This document shows, piece by piece, positions 16,882 to 25,554 of a stretch of 64,000 nt of DNA. A model generated the notes under the pieces. That model worked only from the letters and a program-made list of their open reading frames with translations, was not told where the DNA came from and ran no database searches. The stretch's first letter is position 1. Each line of letters starts with the position of its first letter. Location: assembly GCA_030652575.1 (NCBI GenBank), contig JAUSQI010000123.1, forward strand, positions 1 to 64,000, written 5' to 3'. A program made the position numbers and the translations under genes. This DNA comes from Stagnimonas sp. GTDB taxonomy: Bacteria; Pseudomonadota; Gammaproteobacteria; Nevskiales; Nevskiaceae.

Positions 16882-17907
16882 TCAGTCCTGTGTCCAGCGG
16901 AACATCGCGGCCCCCAACGCCAGAAACAGCGCGGTCATGCCCGAGAGAATCAACAAGGGTTTTGCAATATCGGCAATGCCGGCGCCATCGAGCATCACGG
17001 CGCGTGCCGCGTCGAGCATGTGCGTGAGCGGGAAGACCGCCGCCAGGTTCTGCACGAACACCGGCGCGCCATCGAGCGAGAAGAACACGCCCGAAAGCAC
17101 CAGCATCGGCCAGGAGATGAGATTGAGCAGACCGCCCGAAAGCTCCTCACTAGAGATGCGCGCCGACACCAGCAGGCTCATCGCGATCATCGTCATCGAG
17201 CCCAGCGTGGTGACCAGCAGCAGCGTGAGATAGCTGCCTTCCATGCGCAGATGCAGCAGCGCATTGCAGGCGGCGAAGATGACGGCCGACACCAGCACCG
17301 CGAGCAGCAGGCAGGCGATGAGCTGCGCGCTGATGAACTCCACTGCCCGCAACGGCGTGCCGTTGAGGCGCTTGAGATAGCCCGACTTGCGGTAGCGCAC
17401 GATGACGTGGCCGATGGCGAACAGGCTGGAGAACATGATGTTCAATGCAAGGAGCCCCGGTACCAGCCAGTCGGCGTAGCGGATGCGCGCGCCGGTCACC
17501 GGCTGCGCCGCGGCATCGGGCTGCTTGGCCAGCAACAGCTGTTGCAGCAGGCGGCCCTTGGGGGATTCGTCGTTGAGCCAGTAGCGCGGTGGGCTGCTGT
17601 TCAAATCCAGCAGCAGGTCGATGCGCTGGCGCTGCACCTTGGCAATCGCCTTCTCCGCATCAGTCTCGCGATAGAACTCGACGGCCGGTGTCGCCAGAAA
17701 GGGGCTGGTCGCCGGGATCAACGGCGCGTCACCCAGCACGCCGACCTTGGCGACGGTCTGCGGCCCGCTGGAGAACACCGTGGCCATGCCGATCACCAGC
17801 AGCGGGGCAAACAAGAGATTCCAGGCGAGGGCAGAGCGGTCACGCACGACTTCCAGCAACCGCGCCTTGATCATGGCGATGACGCGCTTCACATGCGGGT
17901 GACTCAT
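16882..17907 (-). CDS. ABC-2 type transporter permease
   Basis: This 341-residue permease has one N-terminal membrane segment (near 28-45), a large extracytoplasmic loop and about five C-terminal membrane segments, ending in the ABC-2 motif ISWPMLVLSGVFF followed by FPLTHMLDAAR. Such permeases export lipids, polysaccharides or drugs with a DrrA/NodI-like ATPase, which is the gene just upstream. The ATG at 17907 gives MSHPHVKR and has GGAG 9 nt upstream. A GTG at 17934 would add nine residues. It lies between the ATPase and the first synthase gene on the same strand, so it is probably the exporter of the product. Confidence 0.88.
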   Translation of the reverse strand: MSHPHVKRVIAMIKARLLEVVRDRSALAWNLLFAPLLVIGMATVFSSGPQTVAKVGVLGDAPLIPATSPFLATPAVEFYRETDAEKAIAKVQRQRIDLLLDLNSSPPRYWLNDESPKGRLLQQLLLAKQPDAAAQPVTGARIRYADWLVPGLLALNIMFSSLFAIGHVIVRYRKSGYLKRLNGTPLRAVEFISAQLIACLLLAVLVSAVIFAACNALLHLRMEGSYLTLLLVTTLGSMTMIAMSLLVSARISSEELSGGLLNLISWPMLVLSGVFFSLDGAPVFVQNLAAVFPLTHMLDAARAVMLDGAGIADIAKPLLILSGMTALFLALGAAMFRWTQD

Positions 17908-18013
17908 GCGCTGGGGCTCCGGTGGGTCGTCCACAAGCCGGCGCAGACGAGTCGCCCGAGGCGCGCATTCGCCTTGCGCGTGATCCCCCTGCGGGGGTCC
18001 CTCACGCGGTGGC

Positions 18014-18892
18014 TCATGCGCGCAGCTCCTTGCCGGTGAGCTGTATGAAGAGGTCTTCGAGCGTGCGCGGACGAATCTTCAGATGTGCGAGCGATAGGCC
18101 GGCATCCAGCAGTTTTCGCACGGCGCCGTTGACATCCTTGCTGAAGATTTCGACGCGATCTTCGCGATGCACCAGCGGCAGGTCGATGCTGCGGCCTTCG
18201 ACTTCGTTGGCGGGCAGCTCCAGCACGCTGTCGTTGAAATGCTCTGCCAGCAGGTTCTGCGGCGAGCCGCGCGCGACGATCTTGCCCTGGTCCATGATCG
18301 CGATGTCATCGCTGAGCAGATAGGCCTCGTCCATGTAGTGCGTGGTCAGCACCACCGTTGTGCCGCGTGCCTTGACGGCGCGCACCAACTCCCAGAAGTT
18401 GCGACGCGCCTGTGGATCGAGTCCGGTGGTGGGTTCATCCAGAAACACCAGATCGGGATTGTTGACCAGCGCAATCGCCAGCAGCATGCGCTGGCGCTGG
18501 CCGCCCGAGAGCTTGCGGTGGTCGCGGTCGAGAAAGTCTTCAAGCCGGCAGGCATGGATCAGCTCATCCAGTGGCAGGGTGTGCTGGTAGAGCGAACGGA
18601 AGAACTCGAGGTTTTCGCGCACGGTGAGAAAATCCTGCAGCGCCGTGTTCTGAAACTGCATGCCCACTCGTTCGTGGTAGTCGGCATCAAGTGGCTTGCC
18701 GCGATAAAGAATCTCGCCGGAGGTGGGCTTCACCAAGCCCTCAAGCATTTCGACGGTGGTGCTTTTGCCGGCACCATTCGGCCCCAAAAGGCCGAGACAG
18801 GTGCCTTCTTCGACATTGAAACTCACCCCGTTGACGGCCTGCACCTTGGGGTAATGCTTTTGCAGTTCGCGTACCGAAAGAACATTGGACAT
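18014..18892 (-). CDS. ABC-2 type transporter ATPase (DrrA/NodI-like)
   Basis: This 292-residue ATPase has Walker A GPNGAGKST near 37-45, a Q-loop at VGMQFQNTALQDFLTV, signature LSGGQRQR near 128, Walker B LVFLDEPTTGLDP and the H-loop in LTTHYMDEA. The C-terminal extension after residue 215 is typical of DrrA-like multidrug/lipid exporters. The ATG at 18892 is preceded by GGAG at 7 nt. It is the first gene of the synthase operon, 106 bp before the permease. A perfect 16-bp palindrome lies about 36 bp before its start and may control the whole cluster. Confidence 0.92.
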   Translation of the reverse strand: MSNVLSVRELQKHYPKVQAVNGVSFNVEEGTCLGLLGPNGAGKSTTVEMLEGLVKPTSGEILYRGKPLDADYHERVGMQFQNTALQDFLTVRENLEFFRSLYQHTLPLDELIHACRLEDFLDRDHRKLSGGQRQRMLLAIALVNNPDLVFLDEPTTGLDPQARRNFWELVRAVKARGTTVVLTTHYMDEAYLLSDDIAIMDQGKIVARGSPQNLLAEHFNDSVLELPANEVEGRSIDLPLVHREDRVEIFSKDVNGAVRKLLDAGLSLAHLKIRPRTLEDLFIQLTGKELRA

Positions 18893-18927
18893 GGAGTTAC
18901 TCCATCACGTCAGGTTGGCGCTTAACC

Positions 18928-18943
18928 CTGGGCAATTGCCCAG
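18928..18943. promoter_or_regulatory. Perfect palindrome, candidate operator of synthase operon
   Basis: The 16-bp sequence CTGGGCAATTGCCCAG reads the same on both strands. It lies 36-51 bp upstream of the ATPase start codon, where an operator for a dimeric regulator would sit. No regulator gene is adjacent, so the binding protein is unknown. Confidence 0.45.
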
Positions 18944-18999
18944 CGGTTCGCCCCGCGCAGGACCAAGCATTGCCTGTAGGCCGTGACGAGTCAGTCAAG

Positions 19000-19052
19000 A
19001 TCATTCGAGTGTGTGGAGTATCCATTCGTATGCTGCTTTGCGAATCCATTCG
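19000..19052. repeat. Three direct repeats ATC(C)ATTCG upstream of synthase operon
   Basis: ATCATTCG at 19000-19007, ATCCATTCG at 19020-19028 and ATCCATTCG at 19044-19052 are spaced by about two helical turns. They lie 110-160 bp before the ATPase start, a position compatible with an activator. Short repeats like this can occur by chance, so the regulatory reading is weak. Confidence 0.3.
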
Positions 19053-19680
19053 CTGATGCCGTGACTCAAGACCAGCAGCTCCACACCGCCAGTTGTTCCG
19101 TGGCCTTTCCGGCCTATCTCTATTTCCAGATGCGTCAGTGCCTTCAACTATCTACAGGCATGCTTCGCGCCAATTTGCGATTCGGGCATTTTGTCAAGCA
19201 AAAAAAACCACTTACTTCAGGCTTTTCAAGCCTCTGCTGAATTGTGCCTTGATGAGTAGACGTTATGAACTGGCAGATTGAGTTATTTTTTTATATGTCT
19301 TCCACAAGGCATGATTGACACATCCGAGAAATAGATTTTCTGGCAATTTGCGTCAGTTTTTATCCAAGCAGTTCGTGCCGCCGACTGAAAGGCAACTCTG
19401 AAGTATCCGGTCGCCATTGCCTGTGAGCTATCTCTCACTATTTTCGCGAAGCCCTTCAATATCAGGAAGCGATGGCCGTGTTCTCGGCACTCGTGCACGG
19501 ACCCAGCGCCAGAGAACACGCCTAAAGGCGACGGAACAGTGATGGATGGACCTGCGGCCACCACTCAAGCAGATCAAAGGGCTTGCTGATATCGCGCGCA
19601 GAGTGAGACCCGCCCACGGCTATATCCCCGATTCGCTACGTCCGAGTTGGGGTGTTGGCGGCTGAAAACTTTGGGCTGGA

Positions 19681-19934
19681 CTGCGCAACATCGCGGATGA
19701 GACGCGGGTGCGTGTGGCGGTGGCCTTCGGCGCGCCGGACATGGCGATCAACAGCGCCGGCATCGTCGGCAACTACTCCTACGCCGCCTACGGCACGTCG
19801 AAATTCGGTGTGGTGGGTCTGGCGACGACGCTACGCTACGAGTACGAGCCGCGCGGCTCCACATCAGCTGCATCCGTCCGCCGGAAGTGAAGAAGACGCC
19901 GCTGGTGGTGCAGCGAACGATGGCCGCCCGGTAA
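19681..19934 (+). pseudogene. Short-chain dehydrogenase remnant, deleted and frameshifted
   Basis: A plus-strand frame encodes a piece of an SDR: GAPDMAINSAGIVG joins directly to NYSYAAYGTSKFG. In a normal SDR about 70 residues separate the NNAG motif from the YxxxK active site (YGTSK here). After EYEPRG the frame shifts. A second frame then continues with ISCIRPPEVKKTPLVVQ, the usual SDR continuation, to a TAA at 19932. The N-terminal cofactor-binding part is absent. The gene is therefore dead. It lies opposite to both neighbours and looks like a relic of an earlier gene content. Confidence 0.75.
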
Positions 19935-19971
19935 CGCTGCTGCCGCTACCAAGGCGACCTCATCGGTGCCT

Positions 19972-20862
19972 TCAGGACTTCGGTGCAACCGCTTGACGGC
20001 TGAAAATTCCGATCATTGTCGTGCCGTGGGCGCGCATGGCCGGCTCGATGCGCCGATGCAGCGCGTGATAGCGGTAGAACGGGACGCGCGGAAACAGGTG
20101 GTGCACCGAGTGGAGGTTCTGTCCCATCCAGAACCACTCGAGCGGCTTCATCCAGGTCGGCATGATCAGGCTGTTGGTGTTGCGGTAACGCGCCGGCTCG
20201 TCATAGGGGTGGTGCGGCCGGTAGGCGAACCAATACACCGTGAAGAACGCGCCGATCAGATAGCCCACCACGAGCAGCAGCACGGTATGTTCGCGCGCCA
20301 CGGCGAGCGCAAAGGCCAGTCGCCAGCCCAGCGCGAACGTCACCTCCGCCACGTAGGCGGCGCGCTCGCGCAACGGCGCCGTCGGCCAGTAGTCGCGGAA
20401 CAGGAAGGTGTTCTGCACCCACAGGAAGCGCACGCCATAGACGAAGAAAGCCAGAAGCCCATGCCGCATGCCGCTGATGACGTGGTCCGGATCTTTTTCT
20501 GGCTGATTGGTGAAGCGGTGATGCGTGAAGTGCTCCACCCGGTGGGTGGAGAACGGCACCATGATCAACGGTGCCACCAGGTAGCCACAGAGGTTGTTTA
20601 ACCATTGCAGCCGGTCGTGGCCGCCGTGGATATTGCCGTGCGCCGCCTCATGCAGCGGCGTGTAGGACATATAGGTCAGCACGGCATAGATCAGAATTGC
20701 CCCCCACAGCGGCATGATGCCCTCAGCGAACAGCCAGAGGTTGGCGATGAAGGCTGCGATCACGCCCAATGCAAGCACTAGGGTCGGCCAAGCCAGCTTG
20801 CCCGTGTATTCCTTCGATATGGCGATGGCTTGCTTGTTTAGCGAGACGAGATCGTGCTGCAT
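19972..20862 (-). CDS. Membrane di-iron fatty acid desaturase / hydroxylase
   Basis: This 296-residue integral membrane enzyme has the three His boxes of the desaturase/hydroxylase superfamily: HEAAHGNIHG (71-80), HRVEHFTHHRFTN (107-119) and NLHSVHHLFP (249-258). These bind two irons for O2-dependent desaturation or hydroxylation of an acyl chain or terpenoid. Four to five membrane segments surround them. The end HHLFPRVPFYRY also resembles CrtR-type carotene hydroxylases, so the substrate is uncertain. The ATG at 20862 has AGGAG 6 nt upstream. It follows the AraC-type regulator gene on the same strand, and a direct-repeat motif shared with that gene's own upstream region lies about 120 bp before this start. 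Confidence 0.85.
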   Translation of the reverse strand: MQHDLVSLNKQAIAISKEYTGKLAWPTLVLALGVIAAFIANLWLFAEGIMPLWGAILIYAVLTYMSYTPLHEAAHGNIHGGHDRLQWLNNLCGYLVAPLIMVPFSTHRVEHFTHHRFTNQPEKDPDHVISGMRHGLLAFFVYGVRFLWVQNTFLFRDYWPTAPLRERAAYVAEVTFALGWRLAFALAVAREHTVLLLVVGYLIGAFFTVYWFAYRPHHPYDEPARYRNTNSLIMPTWMKPLEWFWMGQNLHSVHHLFPRVPFYRYHALHRRIEPAMRAHGTTMIGIFSRQAVAPKS

Positions 20863-20975
20863 GGCTGACTCCTGCGCGAGTAATGATGGATCGCACCGTA
20901 TCCTCTGGGCCCTGCGCCTGGCAGGGCATTACTGGCCTTCCGCCATGCATTTGGGGACAGCTTGCGGGATAGCTG

Positions 20976-21006
20976 AAATCCGCTCTTGCCGAAATCCGCT
21001 TTTGGC
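20976..21006. promoter_or_regulatory. Tandem operator-like repeats upstream of the desaturase gene
   Basis: AAATCCGCTCTTGCC (20976-20990) is followed one base later by AAATCCGCTTTTGGC (20992-21006): 13 of 15 bases match, with a 16-bp period. The same core, CCGCTCTTGCC then AATCCGCT, recurs upstream of the adjacent AraC-type gene. Direct repeats are the usual binding geometry of AraC-family proteins, so this is a likely regulator site. Confidence 0.6.
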
Positions 21007-21057
21007 ACCCCGTCGCCGATGACCATCGGCGCAGCCCAGTCCGTTGCGGGAATTCGG

Positions 21058-22074
21058 TTACCAGCCTTGCGCCTTGCGGTACTCACCGGGCGCGCGGCCG
21101 AGCCAGCGGCGGAAGGCGCGGGTGAAGCTGGCGGTATCGCCGTAGCCGAGTTGCAGGGCTATTTCGTCGATCTTCATCTCGGTGCCTTCCAGCAGTTGCA
21201 GGGCCACCTGCTTTCGCTCGGCCTCGACCAGATCGCGAAAGCTGATGCCTTCTTCCTCCAGTCGGCGGCGCAGACTGCGGGGCGCCATGGCCAGTTGCTG
21301 CGCCACGTCCTCCAGCGAGGCGAGCAGGCCGAGAGGGCCTAGCAACTGGCTGCGCACTTGTCCCGTAACGCCTGCGATCTGGCGGCGCTCGAGCTGGATG
21401 CGGCACTGATCTTCGAGCAGGCGCACCAGGCGGGCATCGAACATCGGCAGCGGGGTTTCGGCATCTTCGCGCCGCAGCACCAGCGCGTTGCGCGCGCAGC
21501 CGTATTGCGGCGCGATGCCGCAGAGTTCCTGGATGCGTCCGGCATGCTCGGGTGCCTTGCCCTGAAACTCCAGCCGCTGTACGCGCAGTCCCCGAAGGCC
21601 AAGCTCGTGCAGCAGATTGACGGCGGTGGCCATGTCGCGTTCGAGCAGGAACTGGCGCAAATGCTGGGGGATGGCAACCGGCTCTGCGCTGAGGCTGAAC
21701 TCGCGTTCGTCGGAGAACAGCGAGAGCTGGCAGTACGCGGTGCTCAGCGGCAGATAGCGCAGGGCGCTCTGCAGGGCCTCGCGCAGGTTGCGGCTGATGC
21801 GCATCACGAAGCCCCAGATGCCGAAAGTGGCGACGTTGTATTGCAGACCGAGCTCGAAGCCGAGCGCCGGAACCTTCGGCAGCGCCAGCATCAGGTTTTC
21901 CACCAGGCGCATCTCCTGTTCGCGCGCGATCAGCGCATCCGCCTCGTGCAGCTGGGCCTCGGTGATGCCGGTGCCCAGCAGGCAGGTTGCCGCATCGACG
22001 CCATGCCCAGCGGCGAAGTTGACCATCACCTGGGCCATGACAACGGGGTGCTGGAAGCGTGCCTCGGCGGGCAT
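21058..22074 (-). CDS. AraC/OruR-type transcriptional regulator
   Basis: This 338-residue regulator has an N-terminal arabinose-operon-regulator-like ligand domain (about 15-200) and a C-terminal double helix-turn-helix (about 245-335), including MAPRSLRRRLEEEGISF and IALQLGYGDTASFTRAFRRW. Proteins of this type often sense fatty acids or other hydrophobic compounds and activate the neighbouring operon. It is immediately upstream of, and in line with, the desaturase gene. Matching operator-like repeats before both genes suggest autoregulation plus control of the desaturase (inference). Confidence 0.9.
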   Translation of the reverse strand: MPAEARFQHPVVMAQVMVNFAAGHGVDAATCLLGTGITEAQLHEADALIAREQEMRLVENLMLALPKVPALGFELGLQYNVATFGIWGFVMRISRNLREALQSALRYLPLSTAYCQLSLFSDEREFSLSAEPVAIPQHLRQFLLERDMATAVNLLHELGLRGLRVQRLEFQGKAPEHAGRIQELCGIAPQYGCARNALVLRREDAETPLPMFDARLVRLLEDQCRIQLERRQIAGVTGQVRSQLLGPLGLLASLEDVAQQLAMAPRSLRRRLEEEGISFRDLVEAERKQVALQLLEGTEMKIDEIALQLGYGDTASFTRAFRRWLGRAPGEYRKAQGW

Positions 22075-22185
22075 GGCGGAGTCCTAAACAGGCCAGGTGT
22101 AATCGGGCCAGCGTACGGTATTGATCCACACGCTGGATAAGGTTGCGCTTGAGCCTGTACCCGGATCTGCTCCCTGCATGGGCTA

Positions 22186-22213
22186 ACCCGCTCTTGCCAA
22201 TCCGCTGATCGCT
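22186..22213. promoter_or_regulatory. Operator-like repeat upstream of the AraC-type gene
   Basis: CCGCTCTTGCC at 22188-22198 followed by AATCCGCT at 22199-22206 repeats almost exactly the motif found upstream of the desaturase gene. It is about 115 bp before this regulator's ATG, nearly the same distance as in the desaturase case, which supports a shared binding protein. Confidence 0.58.
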
Positions 22214-22267
22214 TACTGCAAGATCTTCGGCCGGGCTTCTGCTATCGCGTTGTCAGCTTTGCTCACA

Positions 22268-23920
22268 TCACCCAACCGCTTCTTCTTCTGCACGGCGCAC
22301 CGCGTTGGTCTTGGTCGGGAGCGAATCTGGAATGAACGACATCGCGCGCTCCGCGAGGGCGGTAATGGTGAGGCTTGGATTGACGCCCAAGTTGGCAGCG
22401 AGCATCGAACCGTCCACCACGAAGAGGTTCCGGTAGCCGAAAACTCGGTTCTGGGCGTCTATGACCCCCTTTTCCGCCGTGGCGGCCATCGCGCATCCGC
22501 CCATGCAGTGCGCAGTCATCGGCACGTTGAAAAAGATCTCGGGCATCGAACTGCCGGCGATACCTCCGGTGGCCGCAGCCGCTTTCTCGGCAAAGGCGTT
22601 CGCTTCCGGGATGAAGGTTGGAATACGGTCACCGCTGCTCGACAGACTGCGGCTAAACGGCCAGTACCAAGGGCGTTTGAGAGTCATGTTGATATGACCA
22701 TCGACGGTCTGCATGCACAGGAAGATCACCGTCTGCACTGCGAACCCGAACGGCAGCAGGAACCGCAGTCCCTTGATCGGACGGGTCAGCAACAGCTTTG
22801 CGAGCGCTGCGAGCCAGGATAGCGGCCGTGACCAGCCCGGCTTTCCATTCGTCAGCACCGTAAACAGCCCGCCCATCACGTCAGAGCCGGCGGGATAACG
22901 CACCGCTTCGATGTGCGTGTGGTCATCGATGTAAATGCCGGAACCGATCGCGATGCCCTTGGACAAATCCTTCTTTCCACCGGGATAGCGGACGCAGAGA
23001 ATCGACTCCGCGTTGGTGCGCACCCGTTTGCCCAGATCATCCGAGATGTTCGGCAGCGCGCCGTCCTGCTTCAGGCGCATCAGCAGCTCCTGAGTACCCA
23101 GCGACGAGCCCGCGAAGATGACGTTGCGGGCGGTATAGGTTCGCTGTGGTTTGAACAGTCCGAAGGTTGGCACTGTCGTCACGGCATAGCCAAGGCTGCC
23201 GTCGGCGGCATCGCCAAGCGGGCGCACGTCGATCACCTTGGTTTCGGCGTGGACTTTGGCCCCGCCAGCCTCCGCCAGGTAGAGATAATTCTTGTCCAGC
23301 GTGTTCTTGGCATCGTGCCGACAGCCCACCATGCAGGCGCCGCAGCCGATGCAAGCCTTTCGGGCAGGCCCCTTGCCGCCGAAGTAGGGGTCTGGCACCT
23401 CAGTGCCGGCCGCCTCGCCGCGCGAGAAATACACGCCCACATCGGTGGGATAGAAGGTATGCCCAACGCCTGCCGCTTCGGCCATTTTCTTCAGCAGTAC
23501 ATCTGCCGGACCAAGCATCGGGTTGCGCGTGACGCCGAGCATGCGTTTGGCCGTGGCGTAGTGCTGCGGCATCTGCCGGGTCCAGTCGTCCAGACCCGCC
23601 CAGGAGCCGTCGCTCCAGATGCGGTCTGCCGGGACGAGCAGCGTCTGGGCGTAGGAGATGGAGCCGCCGCCCACGGCATTGCCATGCAGAACCATCACGT
23701 GGCGGAACAGCCGCAGGCTCAGGAAGCCACGCAGTCCAAGGAACGGCATCCAGAAGTAGTTGCGCAGGTTCCAGTTGGTTTTGGGCAGGTTGTCCGGTGT
23801 CCAGCGACGACCCATCTCCATGACGCCCACCGAGTAGCCTTTCTCGGTCAGGCGATGCGCCGAAACGCTGCCGCCAAAGCCGGAACCGATGACGATGTAG
23901 TCGTAATCGAACTCACTCAT
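22268..23920 (-). CDS. GMC-family FAD oxidoreductase (alcohol/cholesterol oxidase type)
   Basis: This 550-residue flavoenzyme has the FAD dinucleotide motif GSGFGGS (12-18), the GMC stretch NAVGGGSISYAQTL and the C-terminal substrate-side region MTAHCMGGCAMA. A cysteine group, CIGCGACMVGC (about 190-200), followed by KNTLDKNYLYLAE, is characteristic of the cholesterol-oxidase-like branch and resembles an Fe-S ligand set. It begins 2 bp after the acyl-CoA ligase stop, so the two are co-transcribed. With AlkB upstream it may oxidise long-chain alcohols to aldehydes; a steroid substrate is the main alternative. No signal peptide is evident. Confidence 0.85.
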   Translation of the reverse strand: MSEFDYDYIVIGSGFGGSVSAHRLTEKGYSVGVMEMGRRWTPDNLPKTNWNLRNYFWMPFLGLRGFLSLRLFRHVMVLHGNAVGGGSISYAQTLLVPADRIWSDGSWAGLDDWTRQMPQHYATAKRMLGVTRNPMLGPADVLLKKMAEAAGVGHTFYPTDVGVYFSRGEAAGTEVPDPYFGGKGPARKACIGCGACMVGCRHDAKNTLDKNYLYLAEAGGAKVHAETKVIDVRPLGDAADGSLGYAVTTVPTFGLFKPQRTYTARNVIFAGSSLGTQELLMRLKQDGALPNISDDLGKRVRTNAESILCVRYPGGKKDLSKGIAIGSGIYIDDHTHIEAVRYPAGSDVMGGLFTVLTNGKPGWSRPLSWLAALAKLLLTRPIKGLRFLLPFGFAVQTVIFLCMQTVDGHINMTLKRPWYWPFSRSLSSSGDRIPTFIPEANAFAEKAAAATGGIAGSSMPEIFFNVPMTAHCMGGCAMAATAEKGVIDAQNRVFGYRNLFVVDGSMLAANLGVNPSLTITALAERAMSFIPDSLPTKTNAVRRAEEEAVG

Positions 23921-23922
23921 GG

Positions 23923-25530
23923 CTAGCTCCTGAGCTCGCGACGAAGGATCTTGCCCACCGGCGACTTGGGCAGCTCCGCAAGGAAATGAACCTGGCGTGG
24001 CACCTTGTAGGCAGCCAGATTCTGGCGGCAGTGCTCGATCAGGCTGCCTTCGGTCAGGCTGGGATCGCGCTTGACCACGAACACTTTCACTGCCTCGCCG
24101 GTCTTCTCGTCGGGAATGCCGACGCAGGCGCTTTCAAGCACGCCAGCGTGCTCGGCGCATACGGCTTCAACCTCGTTGGGGTACACGTTGAAACCGGATA
24201 CCAGCACCATGTCCTTCTTGCGGTCGACGATATGGAAATAGCCTTCCTCGTCCTGCATCGCGACATCGCCGGTGCGAAAATAGCCGTCGTCCGTGAAGGC
24301 CTTGGCGGAATCGTCCGGACGATTCCAATAACCGCGCATGACCTGAGGGCCGCGGGCACAGAGTTCCCCGGCCTCGCCGGGCGCCACAGGCCTACCTTCG
24401 TCGTCACGGATGGAAATATCGGTAGACGGCAACGGCAGACCGATGCCACTTCGGAACTCCTGCTGATCAAGACGGTTGACGGTCAGGACAGGAGAGGTTT
24501 CGGAGAGACCATAGCCCTCGACGATCGGTTTTCCAGTCACTTCCTGCCAGCGGCGAGCGACGGCCGGCTGCACCGCGGCACCGCCACCCATAGCCAAGCG
24601 CAGGCAGGAGAAGTCCAAGTCGGCGAAGCCCGGCGTATTCAGCAGTCCGTTGAACAGCGTGTTGACGCCGGTGATGGCCGTGAACCGCTCGCGCTTCATC
24701 GCTGCAACCAATCCAGGCAGGTCGCGCGGGTTGGGGATCAGCACGTTTGTCGCGCCGCGGCCGAAGAAGCTGAGGAAATTCACTGTGAACGCGAAGATGT
24801 GGTACAGCGGCAGTGCGGTGATGATCACATCCTGTGTGGGCGTATTGGCTGTCGATGTCCAGGTCCAGAACTGTTCCAGGTTCGACAAGATGTTGCCTTG
24901 CGTCAGCTCAGCCCCTTTGGATAGTCCAGTCGTGCCGCCGGTGTACTGAATCACGGCGGGGTCGGTGTAATGACGAGGCCTCGACATCGGTTTGTAGGAT
25001 GAGGCCAGCGCGGTTGCGAGCGGCACGGTGTCTGCGCTGTCACAGTCCGGCGCCTTGCCGGGAGCCGGCGCAACGATGATGGTCTTGATCGAGGTCTCGT
25101 GGAGCACCGCCTTGACGGTATCCAGGTAGGGCTCCGCAACAATGATCGCCCGAGCGCCTGAGTCCCGGAGTTGGTGTCGCAACTCACGAGGGGTGTACAG
25201 CGGGTTGACATTGACGACCACACAGCCGGCCCGCAACACGCCGCAGATGCCGATGGGGTATGCCAGTACATTTGGCATCATCAGTGCAACGCGGTCGCCG
25301 GCGTTTAGCCCCAGCTCTGACACCAGGTAGGCCACGAGCGCGCCGCTCTTCTCCAACAGTTGGCGGTAGCTCAGGTTTTCCCCGCCTTCAACAACGGCGA
25401 CGCGCTCACCATGAAGAAGACAGCACTCTTCGATCATTTCCGCCAAGCTGCGGAAGCGCAGCTCTGCGATGGCGTGCGGCATGCCCGGGGGGTAGCTTTT
25501 CTTGAAGACTTCCTCTTTTGCTGCGTTCAT
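23923..25530 (-). CDS. Long-chain acyl-CoA ligase (FadD-like)
   Basis: This 535-residue AMP-forming ligase carries the P-loop-like motif YTGGTTGLSKGAELT near residue 195, the A5 motif GYGLSETSP near 341, the A7/A8 region YFRTGDVAMQDEEGY and the C-terminal catalytic lysine context KSPVGKILRRELR. It activates carboxylic acids to acyl-CoA in two steps. Long-chain fatty acid is the likely substrate given FadD-like features and the alkane-oxidation context. The frame is open for 19 more codons upstream, but the ATG at 25530 gives the standard N-terminus. It directly precedes the GMC oxidoreductase gene. Confidence 0.88.
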   Translation of the reverse strand: MNAAKEEVFKKSYPPGMPHAIAELRFRSLAEMIEECCLLHGERVAVVEGGENLSYRQLLEKSGALVAYLVSELGLNAGDRVALMMPNVLAYPIGICGVLRAGCVVVNVNPLYTPRELRHQLRDSGARAIIVAEPYLDTVKAVLHETSIKTIIVAPAPGKAPDCDSADTVPLATALASSYKPMSRPRHYTDPAVIQYTGGTTGLSKGAELTQGNILSNLEQFWTWTSTANTPTQDVIITALPLYHIFAFTVNFLSFFGRGATNVLIPNPRDLPGLVAAMKRERFTAITGVNTLFNGLLNTPGFADLDFSCLRLAMGGGAAVQPAVARRWQEVTGKPIVEGYGLSETSPVLTVNRLDQQEFRSGIGLPLPSTDISIRDDEGRPVAPGEAGELCARGPQVMRGYWNRPDDSAKAFTDDGYFRTGDVAMQDEEGYFHIVDRKKDMVLVSGFNVYPNEVEAVCAEHAGVLESACVGIPDEKTGEAVKVFVVKRDPSLTEGSLIEHCRQNLAAYKVPRQVHFLAELPKSPVGKILRRELRS

Positions 25531-25554
25531 TGTGCTTAACCCAGTTCTACGTCT

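Larger units (their letters stand above)
18893..19680. other. Long intergenic region without a credible gene
   Basis: About 790 bp of lower-GC DNA separates the synthase operon from an SDR pseudogene. Besides the palindrome and direct repeats near its left end, no reading frame here has a ribosome-binding site, recognisable motif or family resemblance. It probably contains the operon promoter and otherwise decayed sequence. Confidence 0.5.

Noticed and set aside
19283-19564. A minus-strand frame of about 93 codons in the intergenic region
   Set aside because: It has no ribosome-binding site, motif or neighbour coupling, and lies in a region with decayed genes.
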